Below, piece by piece: positions 41,519-53,713 of a stretch of DNA of 64,000 nt. The stretch is from NCBI RefSeq assembly GCF_020880815.1, contig NZ_JAJITD010000007.1, forward strand, positions 1 through 64,000, given 5' to 3'. The stretch is from Paraburkholderia sejongensis. GTDB lineage: Bacteria > Pseudomonadota > Gammaproteobacteria > Burkholderiales > Burkholderiaceae. The notes beneath the pieces are model-generated. The model saw only the letters and a list, made by a program, of their open reading frames with translations. It had not been told where the DNA came from and did not search any database. The stretch's first letter is position 1; each line of letters begins with the position of its first letter. The position numbers and the translations under genes were made by a program.

Positions 41519-42502
41519 TCTTGCCGTCGAGTAAGAACATAATTCTAGCAGGCTCTCTTTGAAAATGGAATGGGGAAATGAAGAAATTGCTACGGCTGCT
41601 GCTTGAGCTTCCTGTTTCGCACATTCCAGCGTGTGGTCGAGCGCGCCCGATTGCGTGATCGCATCGAAAATCGTGTCGAAACGGTCGGTGCCGCCTTGCT
41701 CGATCGCTTCGCGCGCAAGCGCCGACTGTTCGGGCGTGCCGCGTTCGATCAGATAGATCAGCGGAAGCGTTGGTTTGCCTTCGCGCAGGTCGTCGCCGGC
41801 GTTCTTGCCCATCGATTCGGCGGTGCCGGTGTAGTCGAGCCAGTCGTCCATGATCTGGAACGCGGTGCCGATGCGACGGCCGTATTCAGCGGCGGCCGCT
41901 TCGGTCTTCGCGTCCGCACCGGCGAGCACCGCGCCGAGCTGGGCCGCTGCTTCGAACAGCTTCGCTGTCTTATAGCGGATCACCTGCATGTAGCGGGCTT
42001 CATCGACGTCCGCGTCGTGCATGTTCAGCAACTGCAGCACTTCGCCTTCGGAGATGATGTTGGTCGCTTCCGACAGAATCTCCATCACGCGCATCTTGCC
42101 CACCCCGACCATCATCTGGAACGAGCGCGAGTAGAGGAAGTCGCCGACCAGCACGCTGGCGGCGTTGCCGAATAGCGCGTTGGCGGTCTGGCGGCCGCGC
42201 CGCAGATCGGATTCGTCGACCACGTCGTCATGCAAAAGCGTCGCCGTATGGATGAACTCGACGACCGCCGCCAGTTCGTGCCGGTGTCCCGTCTTGTCGC
42301 CCAGCGCGCCCGCCACCAGCAGGAGCAGCGCGGGACGCAGCCGCTTGCCGCCGGCACTGATGATGTACTCGGAGATCTGATTGATCAGCATCACGTCCGA
42401 CGCAAGACGTTGCCGGATGACGCGATTGACCTGCTGCATGTCTTCGGCGATCGGAGCAAGCAGGTTGGCGACGTTGGGAGAGGAGGTGGCGGTCGACGAC
42501 AT
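41510..42502 (-). CDS. ispB: Octaprenyl diphosphate synthase IspB
   Basis: The 330-residue trans-prenyltransferase makes the octaprenyl side chain of ubiquinone (and menaquinone). The first aspartate-rich motif LLHDDVVDESDLRRG is near residue 91, the second, MDDWLDYTG, near 217, and GGKRLRPALLLL near 51. All catalytic Asp residues are present. Exact chain length cannot be read with certainty. It is transcribed away from rplU-rpmA, an arrangement also seen in E. coli, where ispB and rplU share an upstream region. Confidence 0.94.
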   Translation of the reverse strand: MSSTATSSPNVANLLAPIAEDMQQVNRVIRQRLASDVMLINQISEYIISAGGKRLRPALLLLVAGALGDKTGHRHELAAVVEFIHTATLLHDDVVDESDLRRGRQTANALFGNAASVLVGDFLYSRSFQMMVGVGKMRVMEILSEATNIISEGEVLQLLNMHDADVDEARYMQVIRYKTAKLFEAAAQLGAVLAGADAKTEAAAAEYGRRIGTAFQIMDDWLDYTGTAESMGKNAGDDLREGKPTLPLIYLIERGTPEQSALAREAIEQGGTDRFDTIFDAITQSGALDHTLECAKQEAQAAAVAISSFPHSIFKESLLELCSYSTARQS

Positions 42503-42712
42503 GATGGCTGAATTGGGTAGTGCCGCGAATTATAAGGCGAGCGGGCCATTTCCGGGTCGTTTGACTGTGGCGCGGCTGCTTTCCGGGCGGCGGTTGCGAC
42601 GGACGTCGGGGTTGCGCGCGGGGTGTCAGAAGCCGCTCGTGGCGTCCGGTGGCGGCTCGCCACGGCGGCGGGAAAGGGGGCGCGGCGGCCCCGGCCGCTT
42701 GCTAAGTGGTCT

Positions 42713-42741
42713 TTGACCGTGAAGCTAACTCTATGTATAAT
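42713..42741 (+). promoter_or_regulatory. Strong sigma70 promoter of rplU-rpmA
   Basis: TTGACC (42713-42718) is separated by exactly 17 bases from a perfect TATAAT (42736-42741). It lies 54 bases before rplU and is the best consensus promoter in the window. Confidence 0.85.
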
Positions 42742-42795
42742 CGAGGGTTTCCGCGCGCGGTGCGTGGAAAAAATGAACACAGAGTGAGGTTCTCA

Positions 42796-43107
42796 ATGTA
42801 CGCGGTCATAAAAACCGGTGGCAAGCAGTATAAAGTTGCCGTCGGCGAAAAACTTAAAGTAGAACAGATACCGGCAGACATTGACGCTGAAATCACGCTC
42901 GACCAGGTTCTCGCAGTGGGCGAAGGCGAATCGATTAAGTTCGGTACGCCGCTGGTCAGTGGGGCTTCCGTCAAGGCTACCGTCGTGTCGCAAGGTCGTC
43001 ACGCAAAAGTGACCATCTTCAAGATGCGTCGCCGGAAGCACTACCAGAAGCATGGCGGCCACCGCCAGAACTACACCGAACTGCGCATCGACGCGATCAA
43101 CGCGTAA
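42796..43107 (+). CDS. rplU: 50S ribosomal protein L21
   Basis: The 103-residue product starts [14 protein letters not shown], the L21 N terminus, and contains [21 protein letters not shown], the RNA-binding signature. It binds 23S rRNA in the 50S subunit. ATG 42796 is preferred to an upstream frame start at 42706, whose extra 30 residues are not L21 and lie at or before the promoter. It is followed after 25 bases by rpmA. Confidence 0.98.
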   Translation: MYAVIKTGGKQYKVAVGEKLKVEQIPADIDAEITLDQVLAVGEGESIKFGTPLVSGASVKATVVSQGRHAKVTIFKMRRRKHYQKHGGHRQNYTELRIDAINA

Positions 43108-43132
43108 GCGCACCGGTTAAGGAGCACATCAA

Positions 43133-43393
43133 ATGGCACACAAAAAGGCAGGCGGATCGTCCCGGAACGGCCGCGACTCCGAATCGAAACGCCTCGGCGT
43201 GAAGGTTTACGGCGGCCAGGCTATCAACGCTGGTGGCATCATCGTGCGTCAGCGCGGTACGCGTATGCACGCTGGTGAGAACGTCGGCATGGGCAAGGAT
43301 CACACCCTGTTCGCGCTGAAGGACGGCCACGTCCAGTTCTCGACCAAGGGCGCGGCGAAGAAGCACACCGTTTCCGTCGTCCCGGCAGCCTGA
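43133..43393 (+). CDS. rpmA: 50S ribosomal protein L27
   Basis: The 86-residue product starts [20 protein letters not shown], the Gly/Ser-rich flexible arm of L27 that reaches the peptidyl transferase centre, then GVKVYGGQ and [12 protein letters not shown]. No N-terminal cleaved leader of the Firmicutes type is present. Ribosome binding site AAGGAG lies 9 bases upstream. It forms a unit with rplU and ends in a strong terminator. Confidence 0.98.
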   Translation: MAHKKAGGSSRNGRDSESKRLGVKVYGGQAINAGGIIVRQRGTRMHAGENVGMGKDHTLFALKDGHVQFSTKGAAKKHTVSVVPAA

Positions 43394-43423
43394 GTTTAAT
43401 CAGGCACGGGCTTCAGGACCGGA

Positions 43424-43456
43424 AAAAGGCCCCGCGAAGTTCGCGGGGCCTTTTTT
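43424..43456 (+). terminator. Terminator of rplU-rpmA
   Basis: AAGGCCCCGCGA (43426-43437) pairs with TCGCGGGGCCTT (43441-43452) around a 3-nt loop, followed by TTTT. It stands between rpmA and obgE, so obgE needs its own promoter or read-through. Confidence 0.92.
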
Positions 43457-43530
43457 ATTGCGGCGCGCTGTAGCGCGCAGTGGCCGCGCAGCGCATATCG
43501 GCGACCGCCATATGCCGCTCGGTCGATTGA

Positions 43531-44781
<1,251 letters not shown>

Positions 44782-44850
44782 AACTCGAGCGCCGGCGGCC
44801 AGCGGCAGCTGCCGGTATGCATCAGGGGTCATCTTGGGAGACAGCGCACA

Positions 44851-45969
44851 ATGCGTTCCGTCATCGCAGATTCACGGCGATTGGTAGTCAAAGTCGGCTC
44901 GAGCCTCGTCACCAACGACGGGCGAGGCCTCGATCATGCGGCGATCGGCCGTTGGGCCGCGCAGATTGCCGCGCTGCGCGCGCAGGGTAAGGAGGTCGTG
45001 CTGGTCAGCTCGGGCGCGATTGCCGAAGGCATGCAGCGGCTCGGCTGGACTAAGCGGCCGCGCGAGATCGACGAATTGCAGGCGGCCGCCGCCGTCGGCC
45101 AGATGGGGCTCGCGCAGGTGTACGAGAGCCGCTTCGCCGAGCATTCGATCCAGACCGCGCAGATCCTGCTGACACACGCCGACCTCGCCGACCGCGAGCG
45201 CTATCTGAACGCGCGCTCCACGCTGCTGACGCTGCTGCGTCTCGGCGTCGTGCCGATCATCAACGAGAACGACACGGTCGTGACCGACGAAATCAAGTTC
45301 GGCGACAACGACACACTCGGCGCGCTGGTTGCCAACCTGATCGAAGGCGATGCGCTGATCATTCTCACCGACCAGCAAGGCCTGTTCACCGCCGATCCGC
45401 GCAAGGACCCGAGCGCGACGCTCGTGCAGCAAGCCGATGCCGGCGCGCCGGAGCTCGAAGCGATGGCCGGCGGCGCGGGTTCGAGCCTCGGCCGCGGCGG
45501 CATGCTGACCAAGATCCTCGCCGCCAAACGCGCGGCGCATAGCGGTGCCAATACGGTGATCGCGAGCGGCCGCGAAGCAGAGGTGTTGCTGCGGCTCGCG
45601 GCGGGCGAGGCGATCGGCACGCAGCTGATCGCGCGGACCGCGCGGATGGCGGCGCGCAAGCAGTGGATGGCCGATCACCTGCAGGTGCGCGGCCACGTCG
45701 TGATCGACGATGGCGCGGTCGAAAAGCTGACCGCGGGCGGCAAGAGCCTGCTGCCGATCGGCATCGTCGGCGTGCAGGGCGCGTTTGCGCGCGGCGAGGT
45801 GATTGCGTGCGTGAGCGCGCAGGGCCGGGAAGTCGCGCGCGGTTTGACCAATTACAGCAGCGCGGAAACCAAGCTGATCCAGCGGCGCCCGAGCGGCGAG
45901 ATCGAATCGGTGCTCGGCTATATGCTTGAGCCGGAACTGATTCATCGCGACAATCTCGTGCTGATTTAA
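44851..45969 (+). CDS. proB: Glutamate 5-kinase ProB
   Basis: The 372-residue product makes glutamyl-5-phosphate, the first step of proline synthesis. The amino-acid kinase domain (residues 1-260) shows [13 protein letters not shown] near 12, [10 protein letters not shown] near 51, [17 protein letters not shown] near 138, and [13 protein letters not shown] near 172. A C-terminal PUA domain (about 280-360) contains GVVQG-type [14 protein letters not shown]. It is usually feedback inhibited by proline. A strong terminator follows. Confidence 0.95.
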   Translation: MRSVIADSRRLVVKVGSSLVTNDGRGLDHAAIGRWAAQIAALRAQGKEVVLVSSGAIAEGMQRLGWTKRPREIDELQAAAAVGQMGLAQVYESRFAEHSIQTAQILLTHADLADRERYLNARSTLLTLLRLGVVPIINENDTVVTDEIKFGDNDTLGALVANLIEGDALIILTDQQGLFTADPRKDPSATLVQQADAGAPELEAMAGGAGSSLGRGGMLTKILAAKRAAHSGANTVIASGREAEVLLRLAAGEAIGTQLIARTARMAARKQWMADHLQVRGHVVIDDGAVEKLTAGGKSLLPIGIVGVQGAFARGEVIACVSAQGREVARGLTNYSSAETKLIQRRPSGEIESVLGYMLEPELIHRDNLVLI

Positions 45970-46018
45970 CGATTCTTCGGACCCGCGAAGAGCATCGATG
46001 AGAAGCAGAAGGCTGTAA

Positions 46019-46056
46019 AAAAGCCGTTCCAGCGCGGGCTGGAACGGCTTTTTTTC
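46019..46056. terminator. Bidirectional terminator between proB and the CNP1-type gene
   Basis: AAAAGCCGTTCCAGC (46019-46033) pairs with GCTGGAACGGCTTTT (46038-46052) around GCGG, followed by TTT on the plus strand, and by a T-run on the minus strand. It ends proB and the convergent lipoprotein gene. Confidence 0.93.
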
Positions 46057-46105
46057 GTCCACAGGCGGCGCGCACCGAGTGTCGCGCGCCGTCACGACAA
46101 CAGCG

Positions 46106-46663
46106 TCAGTGAATCAGCGACGTCTGCGTGCGCTTGTAGCGAATGTTATGCACGATCTGCTTCGCACTGCCGAGCGGAATCTTGTTCGCGCACATGTAGT
46201 CCTGATACAGCGCAGCCTGATACGCATTCAACGCGCCGTTTTCGATCCGCGAAAAATCGTTGGCGACGGTCCGGTCCCAATCGTCGTGATCGGCGTTAAG
46301 GGCCGCGTACTGACGCCATTCGTAAGTGTCGCAACGAATGCCCTGATAGCTGACGTTGCGCGCGCCACCCGGGCTCGTGACCACCACCGTATAACGTACG
46401 ACACCGTCGTCGCCGACGCTGAGCGACTTCGGATCGATCGCAAAGTGCAGCGGCGTATTGCCGGAAACTTCGAACGGCAGCAGGTTCGCGTCCGTCGGCA
46501 GTGTCGGCAATGTGTCCACCTTGTTTTCCACCCAGGTGCCCTTGCGGTCCAGCAGATACACGAACGCGCTGTCGTCGTTATTGCTCGGTTTGCCTGCGCT
46601 CGAACAGCCTGCCAGCAAGGCGCCGGTGGCGACGCACGCCGCGGCGAGTGCAAATGCTTTCAA
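46106..46663 (-). CDS. CNP1-like family lipoprotein
   Basis: The 185-residue product has a lipoprotein signal: hydrophobic MKAFALAAACVATGALLAGC with the LAGC lipobox (cysteine 20). The body matches my recollection of the CNP1-like family of Burkholderiales and Neisseria-related bacteria, exported proteins of unknown function. It contains two cysteines (IRCDTYEWRQY near 120 and DYMCANKIP near 160), probably a disulfide, and motifs FSRIENGALNAYQAALYQDYMC. It is probably a periplasmic or outer-membrane-anchored protein. Confidence 0.75.
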   Translation of the reverse strand: MKAFALAAACVATGALLAGCSSAGKPSNNDDSAFVYLLDRKGTWVENKVDTLPTLPTDANLLPFEVSGNTPLHFAIDPKSLSVGDDGVVRYTVVVTSPGGARNVSYQGIRCDTYEWRQYAALNADHDDWDRTVANDFSRIENGALNAYQAALYQDYMCANKIPLGSAKQIVHNIRYKRTQTSLIH

Positions 46664-46738
46664 TCTGATTCCCTCAAAAGACGGGCGCGGCTCGAAAGCC
46701 GCGCCGGAGAGGGGCGGCTGGACAGCCGCCCGGAATGG

Positions 46739-47476
46739 TTAATCGCGCACGCTCCGCCCGATTTGCGGGTCGGCGGTTTCGTCGGCCGTTTCGTGCTCGT
46801 GCTCGGGGCTTAGCTGACCCTGACCACCGGCACCGCAATCCGGCAGAATCAGCACGCGCGTCGAAGTCTCGACGCTGACCGAACTCACGGACACGACCGT
46901 AGTGACCGTGCTTACCGTGGAATCCGGCGGGCTTTGCATCGACGACGCTACCCGGGGATAGCGCGATCCATGATGCCCGCCAGGTTTTTCCGCACGCGGC
47001 GCAGGCCGGCGCATGAAACGGGACAGCTCCGTCAGCGCCAACTGATACACATCCCGCTTGAACTCGATCACACAGTCGAGCGGCACCCAGTACTCGTTCC
47101 AGCGCCACGCATCGAACTCGGGGTGGTCGGTGGCGCGCAAGCAGATGTCGCAGTCGCGTCCTACCATCCGTAGCAAGAACCAGATTTGCTTCTGGCCGCG
47201 GTAATGACCGCGTACTTCACGCTTGATGAACTTGTCAGGCACCTCGTAACGCAACCAGTCGCGCGTGCGACCGATCACCTTGACGTGCTCAGGCAGCAGT
47301 CCGGTTTCTTCGTGTAACTCCCGATACATCGCTTGCACGGGGGTCTCACCGTATTTGATGCCCCCTTGCGGAAACTGCCAGGAATGTTCACGGAGCCGTT
47401 TGCCCCAAAACACCTCGTTGTGCGCGTTCAAGAGGATGATGCCGACGTTCGGGCGAAAGCCTTCACGATCCAGCAT
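46739..47476 (-). CDS. rppH: RNA pyrophosphohydrolase RppH with a long C-terminal tail
   Basis: The 245-residue NUDIX enzyme removes pyrophosphate from the 5' end of mRNA, starting decay. The start [45 protein letters not shown] (the NUDIX box at 38-60) and the RYE-VPDKF segment near 75 match RppH. It is much longer than the E. coli enzyme (176). After about residue 160 comes a low-complexity tail rich in Ser, Thr and Val and then acidic residues, function unknown. A TATAAT on the minus strand at 47510-47515 is its likely -10. Confidence 0.93.
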   Translation of the reverse strand: MLDREGFRPNVGIILLNAHNEVFWGKRLREHSWQFPQGGIKYGETPVQAMYRELHEETGLLPEHVKVIGRTRDWLRYEVPDKFIKREVRGHYRGQKQIWFLLRMVGRDCDICLRATDHPEFDAWRWNEYWVPLDCVIEFKRDVYQLALTELSRFMRRPAPRAEKPGGHHGSRYPRVASSMQSPPDSTVSTVTTVVSVSSVSVETSTRVLILPDCGAGGQGQLSPEHEHETADETADPQIGRSVRD

Positions 47477-47780
47477 ACAACCACCTTCGAATCCTTTAAA
47501 ATTGCTTTGATTATAAACAGATAACGGACCCTACGCACCGAATCGCATAAGAATGGAGCGATTAGCCGCAATCGGCCCGTGTTTGCGGTAGCCTGTCGGT
47601 TTCCCGTGCCCGATCCCTTATGAGAAAGGCTTTGCGCGGCGATCACAGCGCCGTGCCCGGTCAGCGCGCGGCGCCGGTCGAGCGAAGCGCGCCGGCCGCG
47701 CAACGGATCCGTGTCGATTTTCCCAACGTTTTCACCTTTTCGGGCGCTCCTTCCGGAGCCGCCGCTTTTGGATAATCTGA
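47477..47780. other. Divergent control region between rppH and proS
   Basis: These 304 bases carry no convincing gene. On the minus strand a perfect TATAAT (47515 to 47510) lies 34 bases before rppH, without a clear -35. On the plus strand, near proS, there is a GC-rich dyad GGCGCTCCTTCCGGAGCCGCC around 47750, and no distinct promoter was identified by eye. Short frames that overlap the proS start are shadows. Confidence 0.5.
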
Positions 47781-49517
<1,737 letters not shown>

Positions 49518-49529
49518 GCGGAGCGGACA

Positions 49530-50129
49530 GTGGAGTACACCTTCCTGTCCGCGACCGTGCTGCTGATCCTGATCACCGATCCGCTCGGCAACATCCCGCT
49601 GTTTATCAGCTGTCTGCGCGGCGTGGCGCCCGAGCGGCGCACGGTCGTGATTCTGCGCGAGGTCGCAATCGCGTTCGCGATCCTGCTGCTGTTCATGGTG
49701 CTGGGGCAGGGCTTCCTGCGGATCATGAGCCTGTCGGACCAGTCGTTGGGGATCGGCGGCGGGATCGTGCTGTTTCTGATCGCGCTGCGGATGGTGTTTC
49801 CGCATCCGGACGGGCCGTTCGGCAGCGACGCGCGCGGCGGCGAGCCGCTGATCGTGCCGCTCGCGATTCCGGCGCTCGCCGGGCCGTCGGCGTTGGCGAC
49901 CGTGATGCTGTTGAGCTCGCAGGCGCCGGGCAAGACCTTCGAGTGGATCGGCGCGCTGACGGTCACGATGATCGTCTGCGCGATCGTGCTGATGCTGGCC
50001 GAGCGGATTCAGGCGTGGCTCGGCGAACGGATGATGGCCGCGTTCGAGCGGCTGATGGGACTGGTGCTCGTCGCGATTTCTGTCGAGATGATGCTCGGCG
50101 GCATCCGCTCCTTCGTGCACAAGCTGTGA
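49530..50129 (+). CDS. MarC family integral membrane protein
   Basis: The 199-residue product has about six transmembrane helices and the MarC family marks LLILITDPLGNIPLFI near 11 and GGEPLIVPLAIPALAGPSALATVML near 105. The family was once linked to multiple antibiotic resistance, but its function is unsettled. It starts with GTG at 49530 only 12 bases after proS, so co-transcription is probable. A terminator follows at 50161. Confidence 0.88.
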   Translation: MEYTFLSATVLLILITDPLGNIPLFISCLRGVAPERRTVVILREVAIAFAILLLFMVLGQGFLRIMSLSDQSLGIGGGIVLFLIALRMVFPHPDGPFGSDARGGEPLIVPLAIPALAGPSALATVMLLSSQAPGKTFEWIGALTVTMIVCAIVLMLAERIQAWLGERMMAAFERLMGLVLVAISVEMMLGGIRSFVHKL

Positions 50130-50160
50130 TATGAAGAACCGGCTGCCGACGCAGCCATGA

Positions 50161-50196
50161 AAAAAGCGGCCAGTTTTAAAGCTGGCCGCTTTTTTT
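50161..50196. terminator. Bidirectional terminator between marC-type gene and hpt
   Basis: AAAAAGCGGCCAG (50161-50173) pairs with CTGGCCGCTTTTT (50182-50194) around an 8-nt loop, with T runs on both strands. It lies 31 bases after the MarC stop and 90 bases beyond the convergent hpt stop. Confidence 0.9.
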
Positions 50197-50284
50197 GCCG
50201 GCGGGGAAGCCGGCATGCCGCGCTACGGCAACTTCAAATGGCTCGGCGCGCCGAGCCGAGCCGAGCCAATGAGGCTCACGCCGC

Positions 50285-50836
50285 TCACGCGCCTTCGGTC
50301 AGTGCGCGGATAGTCGGCAGATTGCGCCAGTATCCCTTCGCATCCATCCCGCAGCCGAACACATAGCGGTCCGGTACTTCGAAGCCGCAATAATCGGGGC
50401 GCAGCGGCTTCGCCTTCGGAATGATCTTCTCGCACAACACCGCGGACAGGAAACGCTTCGCGCCCATCGCGAGGATCCGGTCGCGGATCGCGGCCATCGT
50501 CTCGCCTTCGTCGAGGATGTCGTCGAGCACCAGCACGACGCGGTCCTTCACCGACTCGGCCGGCGCGACGCGCCACTGCATCTCATTGCCGCCCTTGGTG
50601 GTGTTGCGGTAGCGGGTCAGGTGGATGTAGTCGAACTCGAGCGGGAAATCGAGGTGCGGCAGCAGCATGCCGGTGAACACAGCGGCGCCGCCCATCACTG
50701 ACAGCACGAGCGGGAAGTCCTCGCTCATCTCGTCGCGGATGGCGCCCGCCATGCGCACGATCGATGCATTGACGTCCGAGGCCGAAACGATTTCTTCGGA
50801 GTGTTGAAAAACATGGAGGGCTTCTTCGCGGTTCAT
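50285..50836 (-). CDS. hpt: Hypoxanthine-guanine phosphoribosyltransferase
   Basis: The 183-residue product salvages hypoxanthine and guanine to nucleotides with PRPP. The PRPP loop VVLVLDDILDEGETM is near residue 100, and SEDFPLVLSVMGGAAVFTGMLL near 38 matches the type I PRTase fold. No other domain. Exact base preference cannot be read. It is a single gene convergent with the MarC gene. Confidence 0.88.
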   Translation of the reverse strand: MNREEALHVFQHSEEIVSASDVNASIVRMAGAIRDEMSEDFPLVLSVMGGAAVFTGMLLPHLDFPLEFDYIHLTRYRNTTKGGNEMQWRVAPAESVKDRVVLVLDDILDEGETMAAIRDRILAMGAKRFLSAVLCEKIIPKAKPLRPDYCGFEVPDRYVFGCGMDAKGYWRNLPTIRALTEGA

Positions 50837-50991
50837 GACGTCTGACGGGCGGTAACTGTATACATAGTGTGGGTCGGACCATCCGGGAGGACGATCCTGC
50901 GAAGGACGGCGGCACGCGCTACAGAATAAACCCGCGCGGGCCCGAAGTCAGCCGCGCCAATTTTGGTGCCGCGCGGCGCCGTCCTCAAAGC

Positions 50992-52359
50992 TTAGCGCAT
51001 GCCGGGCAGCATGCCCTTCATGCCGCGCATCATCTTCTGCAGATTGCCGCCCTTGAGCTTTTTCATCATCGTGCGCATCTGGTCGTACTGGTTCAGCATG
51101 CGGTTCACTTCCTGCACCTGCACGCCCGCGCCGGCGGCGATGCGGCGCTTGCGGGTCGCCTTGATCAGCTCGGGCTTCGCGCGCTCGGCCGGCGTCATCG
51201 AATTGATGATGCCTTCCATGCGGCGCATCTGCTTTTCCGCCTGGCTCATGTCGGCGCCGGCCGCGGCCTGCTGGAACTGCGCGGGCAGCTTGTCCATCAG
51301 CGACGACAGGCCGCCCATCCCTTTCATTTGCGTGAGCTGCGCGCGGAAATCGTTGAGGTCGAAGTCGCCGCCTTTCTTGACCTTGTCGGCGAGCTTCTGC
51401 GCGGCCTGCACGTCGACGCCGCGCTGCGCTTCCTCGACCAGCGCGAGAATGTCGCCCATGCCGAGGATCCGGCTTGCCATCCGGTCCGGGTGGAACACTT
51501 CGAGGCCGTCGAGCTTTTCGGCGACGCCGACGAACTTGACCGGCTTGCCCGTCACGTGACGCACCGACAGCGCGGCACCGCCGCGCGAATCGCCGTCGAG
51601 CTTGGTCAGCACGACGCCGGTGAGCGGCAGCGCGTCGCTGAACGCCTTGGCGGTGTTGACCGCGTCCTGACCGAGCATCGCGTCGACCACGAACAGCGTT
51701 TCGGCGGGCTTCAGCTCGGCGTGCAGCGCGGCGATTTCCTGCATCATCGCTTCGTCGATACCGAGGCGGCCGGCGGTGTCGACGAGCAGCACGTCATGGT
51801 AATGACGCTTGGCCCAGTCGAGCGCGGCGCGCGCGATGTCGACCGGCTTCTGGTTCGGCTCCGACGGGAAGAAGTCCGCGCCGACCTGCTCGGTCACCGT
51901 TTTCAACTGCGCGATAGCGGCCGGGCGATAGACGTCGCACGACACCGTCAGCACTTTCTTCTTGTACTTCTCGCGCAGCAGTTTCGCGAGCTTGCCGACC
52001 GTGGTCGTTTTACCGGCGCCCTGCAGACCCGCCATCAGGATGATGGCCGGCGGCGTGACCGCGAGATTCAGTTCGGACGCCTTGCCTTCGTAATCGCCGC
52101 CGATCACCGCGGTCAGCTCGCGCTGCACCACGCCGACCAGCGCCTGCCCCGGCGACAGACTGCTGATCACTTCCTCGCCGAGCGCTTTCTCTTTGACCTT
52201 GGCGATGAACTCGCGCACGACGGGCAGCGCCACGTCGGCCTCGAGCAGGGCTAGACGCACCTCGCGCAGCATTTCCTGGGTGTTCGCCTCGGTAAGGCGG
52301 GCTTCGCCGCGCAGCGTCTTGACGACGCGCGCCATCCGTTGAGTCAGATTGTCGAGCAT
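50992..52359 (-). CDS. ffh: Signal recognition particle protein Ffh
   Basis: The 455-residue SRP54 GTPase binds 4.5S RNA and signal sequences. The N domain starts MLDNLTQRMARVVKTL, the G domain has GLQGAGKTTTVGKLAK near 110 (G1), DTAGRLGIDE near 195 (G3) and TKLDGDSRGGAALS near 250 (G4), and the methionine-rich M domain closes the protein (MRTMMKKLKGGNLQKMMRGMKGMLPGM). The 4.5S RNA gene is not in this window. Divergent from the CcsA-like gene. Confidence 0.97.
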   Translation of the reverse strand: MLDNLTQRMARVVKTLRGEARLTEANTQEMLREVRLALLEADVALPVVREFIAKVKEKALGEEVISSLSPGQALVGVVQRELTAVIGGDYEGKASELNLAVTPPAIILMAGLQGAGKTTTVGKLAKLLREKYKKKVLTVSCDVYRPAAIAQLKTVTEQVGADFFPSEPNQKPVDIARAALDWAKRHYHDVLLVDTAGRLGIDEAMMQEIAALHAELKPAETLFVVDAMLGQDAVNTAKAFSDALPLTGVVLTKLDGDSRGGAALSVRHVTGKPVKFVGVAEKLDGLEVFHPDRMASRILGMGDILALVEEAQRGVDVQAAQKLADKVKKGGDFDLNDFRAQLTQMKGMGGLSSLMDKLPAQFQQAAAGADMSQAEKQMRRMEGIINSMTPAERAKPELIKATRKRRIAAGAGVQVQEVNRMLNQYDQMRTMMKKLKGGNLQKMMRGMKGMLPGMR

Positions 52360-52440
52360 GGGGAGCGATGAAGGGTGGGGCCCGGGCGACGCGCGAAGCG
52401 CGAGACGTCGTGGAGCAGGGGCCTAGTGTAAACTTCGAAC

Positions 52441-53364
52441 ATGGATATTGTACTGTATGCCCTCACCGCGCTTCTCTACGGCGGCCTCGCCGTGGCCGGC
52501 TGGCGCTCGCACCGGTACGCGAGCGCGCGGCCGCTGCTCGAAAGCGTGCCGCCGCTGCCCGCTCACGCCGCGCCGGGCGCGTCGGTCGCCACCGGCATGA
52601 GCACGCAGGGGCGGGCGCTGCTGTTCATCGCGCTGCTCGCGCACGGCCTGCTGCTGCACACCACGATCTTCCCGCAGAACGCGATGGTGTTCGGCTTCGC
52701 GTTCGCACTGTCGGCGATGTTCTGGCTCGGCGCCGGCATCTACTGGATCGAGAGTTTCTTCTTCCCGCTCGACGGACTGCGCTTGCTGGTGCTGCCGCTC
52801 GCGTGCGTCGCGTCGCTTCTGCCGCTCGCGTTCGGCGGCGTGCGCGTGCTGCCGTACGCGGCCGCGCCGATGTTCAAGCTGCACTTCCTGATCGCCAACA
52901 TCGCGTACGGTCTGTTCGCGATCGCCGCGCTGCACGCGGTGCTGATGCTGGCGGTCGAGCGCCGCTTGCATGCGATGCGCGGCGGTCTCGCGCAGCGCCA
53001 CGCGGCTGCCGCCGGCAACGGCTGGTGGTCGAGCTGGCTCGATACGCTGCCGCCGCTCCTCACGCTCGAGAAACTGCTGTTCCGTCTGATCGGCGCCGGC
53101 TTCGTGCTGCTTACGCTGACGCTCGTGTCGGGCATTCTATTTAGCGAGCAGCTGATCGACCGCGCGCTGCGGCTCGATCATAAGACCGTGTTCGCGATTC
53201 TTTCCTGGCTGATGTTCGGCGCGCTGCTGACCGCGCGCAAGGTGTCCGGCTGGCGCGGCCGTGCGGCGTTGCGCTGGGTGCTGGCGTCGTTCGTCGCGCT
53301 GTTGCTCGCGTACGTCGGCAGCCGTTTTGTGTTCGAGGTGCTGTTGCACCGGCCTGTAGTGTGA
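52441..53364 (+). CDS. CcsA/YpjD-like inner membrane protein
   Basis: The 307-residue product has about eight transmembrane helices and resembles the cytochrome c assembly/CcsA group (YpjD subfamily). FKLHFLIANIAYGLFAIAALHAVLML near residue 140 is the conserved core, with a heme-type histidine in KLHF and another in RLDHKTVFAILSW near 243. The WWD loop of CcsA/CcmC is not evident. In many proteobacteria this gene sits next to ffh, and its function is not settled. The start has no clear strong ribosome binding site. Confidence 0.8.
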   Translation: MDIVLYALTALLYGGLAVAGWRSHRYASARPLLESVPPLPAHAAPGASVATGMSTQGRALLFIALLAHGLLLHTTIFPQNAMVFGFAFALSAMFWLGAGIYWIESFFFPLDGLRLLVLPLACVASLLPLAFGGVRVLPYAAAPMFKLHFLIANIAYGLFAIAALHAVLMLAVERRLHAMRGGLAQRHAAAAGNGWWSSWLDTLPPLLTLEKLLFRLIGAGFVLLTLTLVSGILFSEQLIDRALRLDHKTVFAILSWLMFGALLTARKVSGWRGRAALRWVLASFVALLLAYVGSRFVFEVLLHRPVV

Positions 53365-53374
53365 GCGTGTCTTC

Positions 53375-53713
53375 ATGCGACAAATCTTTCTGCTGATCCT
53401 GCTGTTCATCGTCGGTCAATGGCTCGTGAAGGCGCTGCGCCGTCACGACGCGCACAGCGCGCAACGCGGCGGCGCCCGCACCGCGGACGGTGCGGCGAAC
53501 GGCGCCTCGGCGGGTGCCGCGAATGGCGCGGCCGGCGCCCGTGGCGCGGGCGCGCAAGCCCAGCCGCAACTGGCCGAGCCGATGATTCGCTGCGTCGAGT
53601 GCGGCGTGCATGCGCCGAAGAGCGACTCGGTGTCGGTGGCGGGGCAGGCGTTCTGCTGCGCCGCCCATGCGCAGCGCCACAGCGCGCGTCCGTCCGGCCG
53701 CGACGCGCGATGA
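53375..53713 (+). CDS. PP0621-type small membrane protein with a cysteine pair
   Basis: The 112-residue product has an N-terminal hydrophobic helix (residues 3-18, RQIFLLILLFIVGQWLV), an Ala/Gly-rich linker (35-68), and a C-terminal metal-binding-like part with CVECGVHAP near 74 and CCAAHAQRH near 94. It matches my recollection of the PP0621 family, function unknown, typically found between a CcsA-type gene and ampD. Its stop overlaps the ampD start (ATGA). Confidence 0.75.
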   Translation: MRQIFLLILLFIVGQWLVKALRRHDAHSAQRGGARTADGAANGASAGAANGAAGARGAGAQAQPQLAEPMIRCVECGVHAPKSDSVSVAGQAFCCAAHAQRHSARPSGRDAR

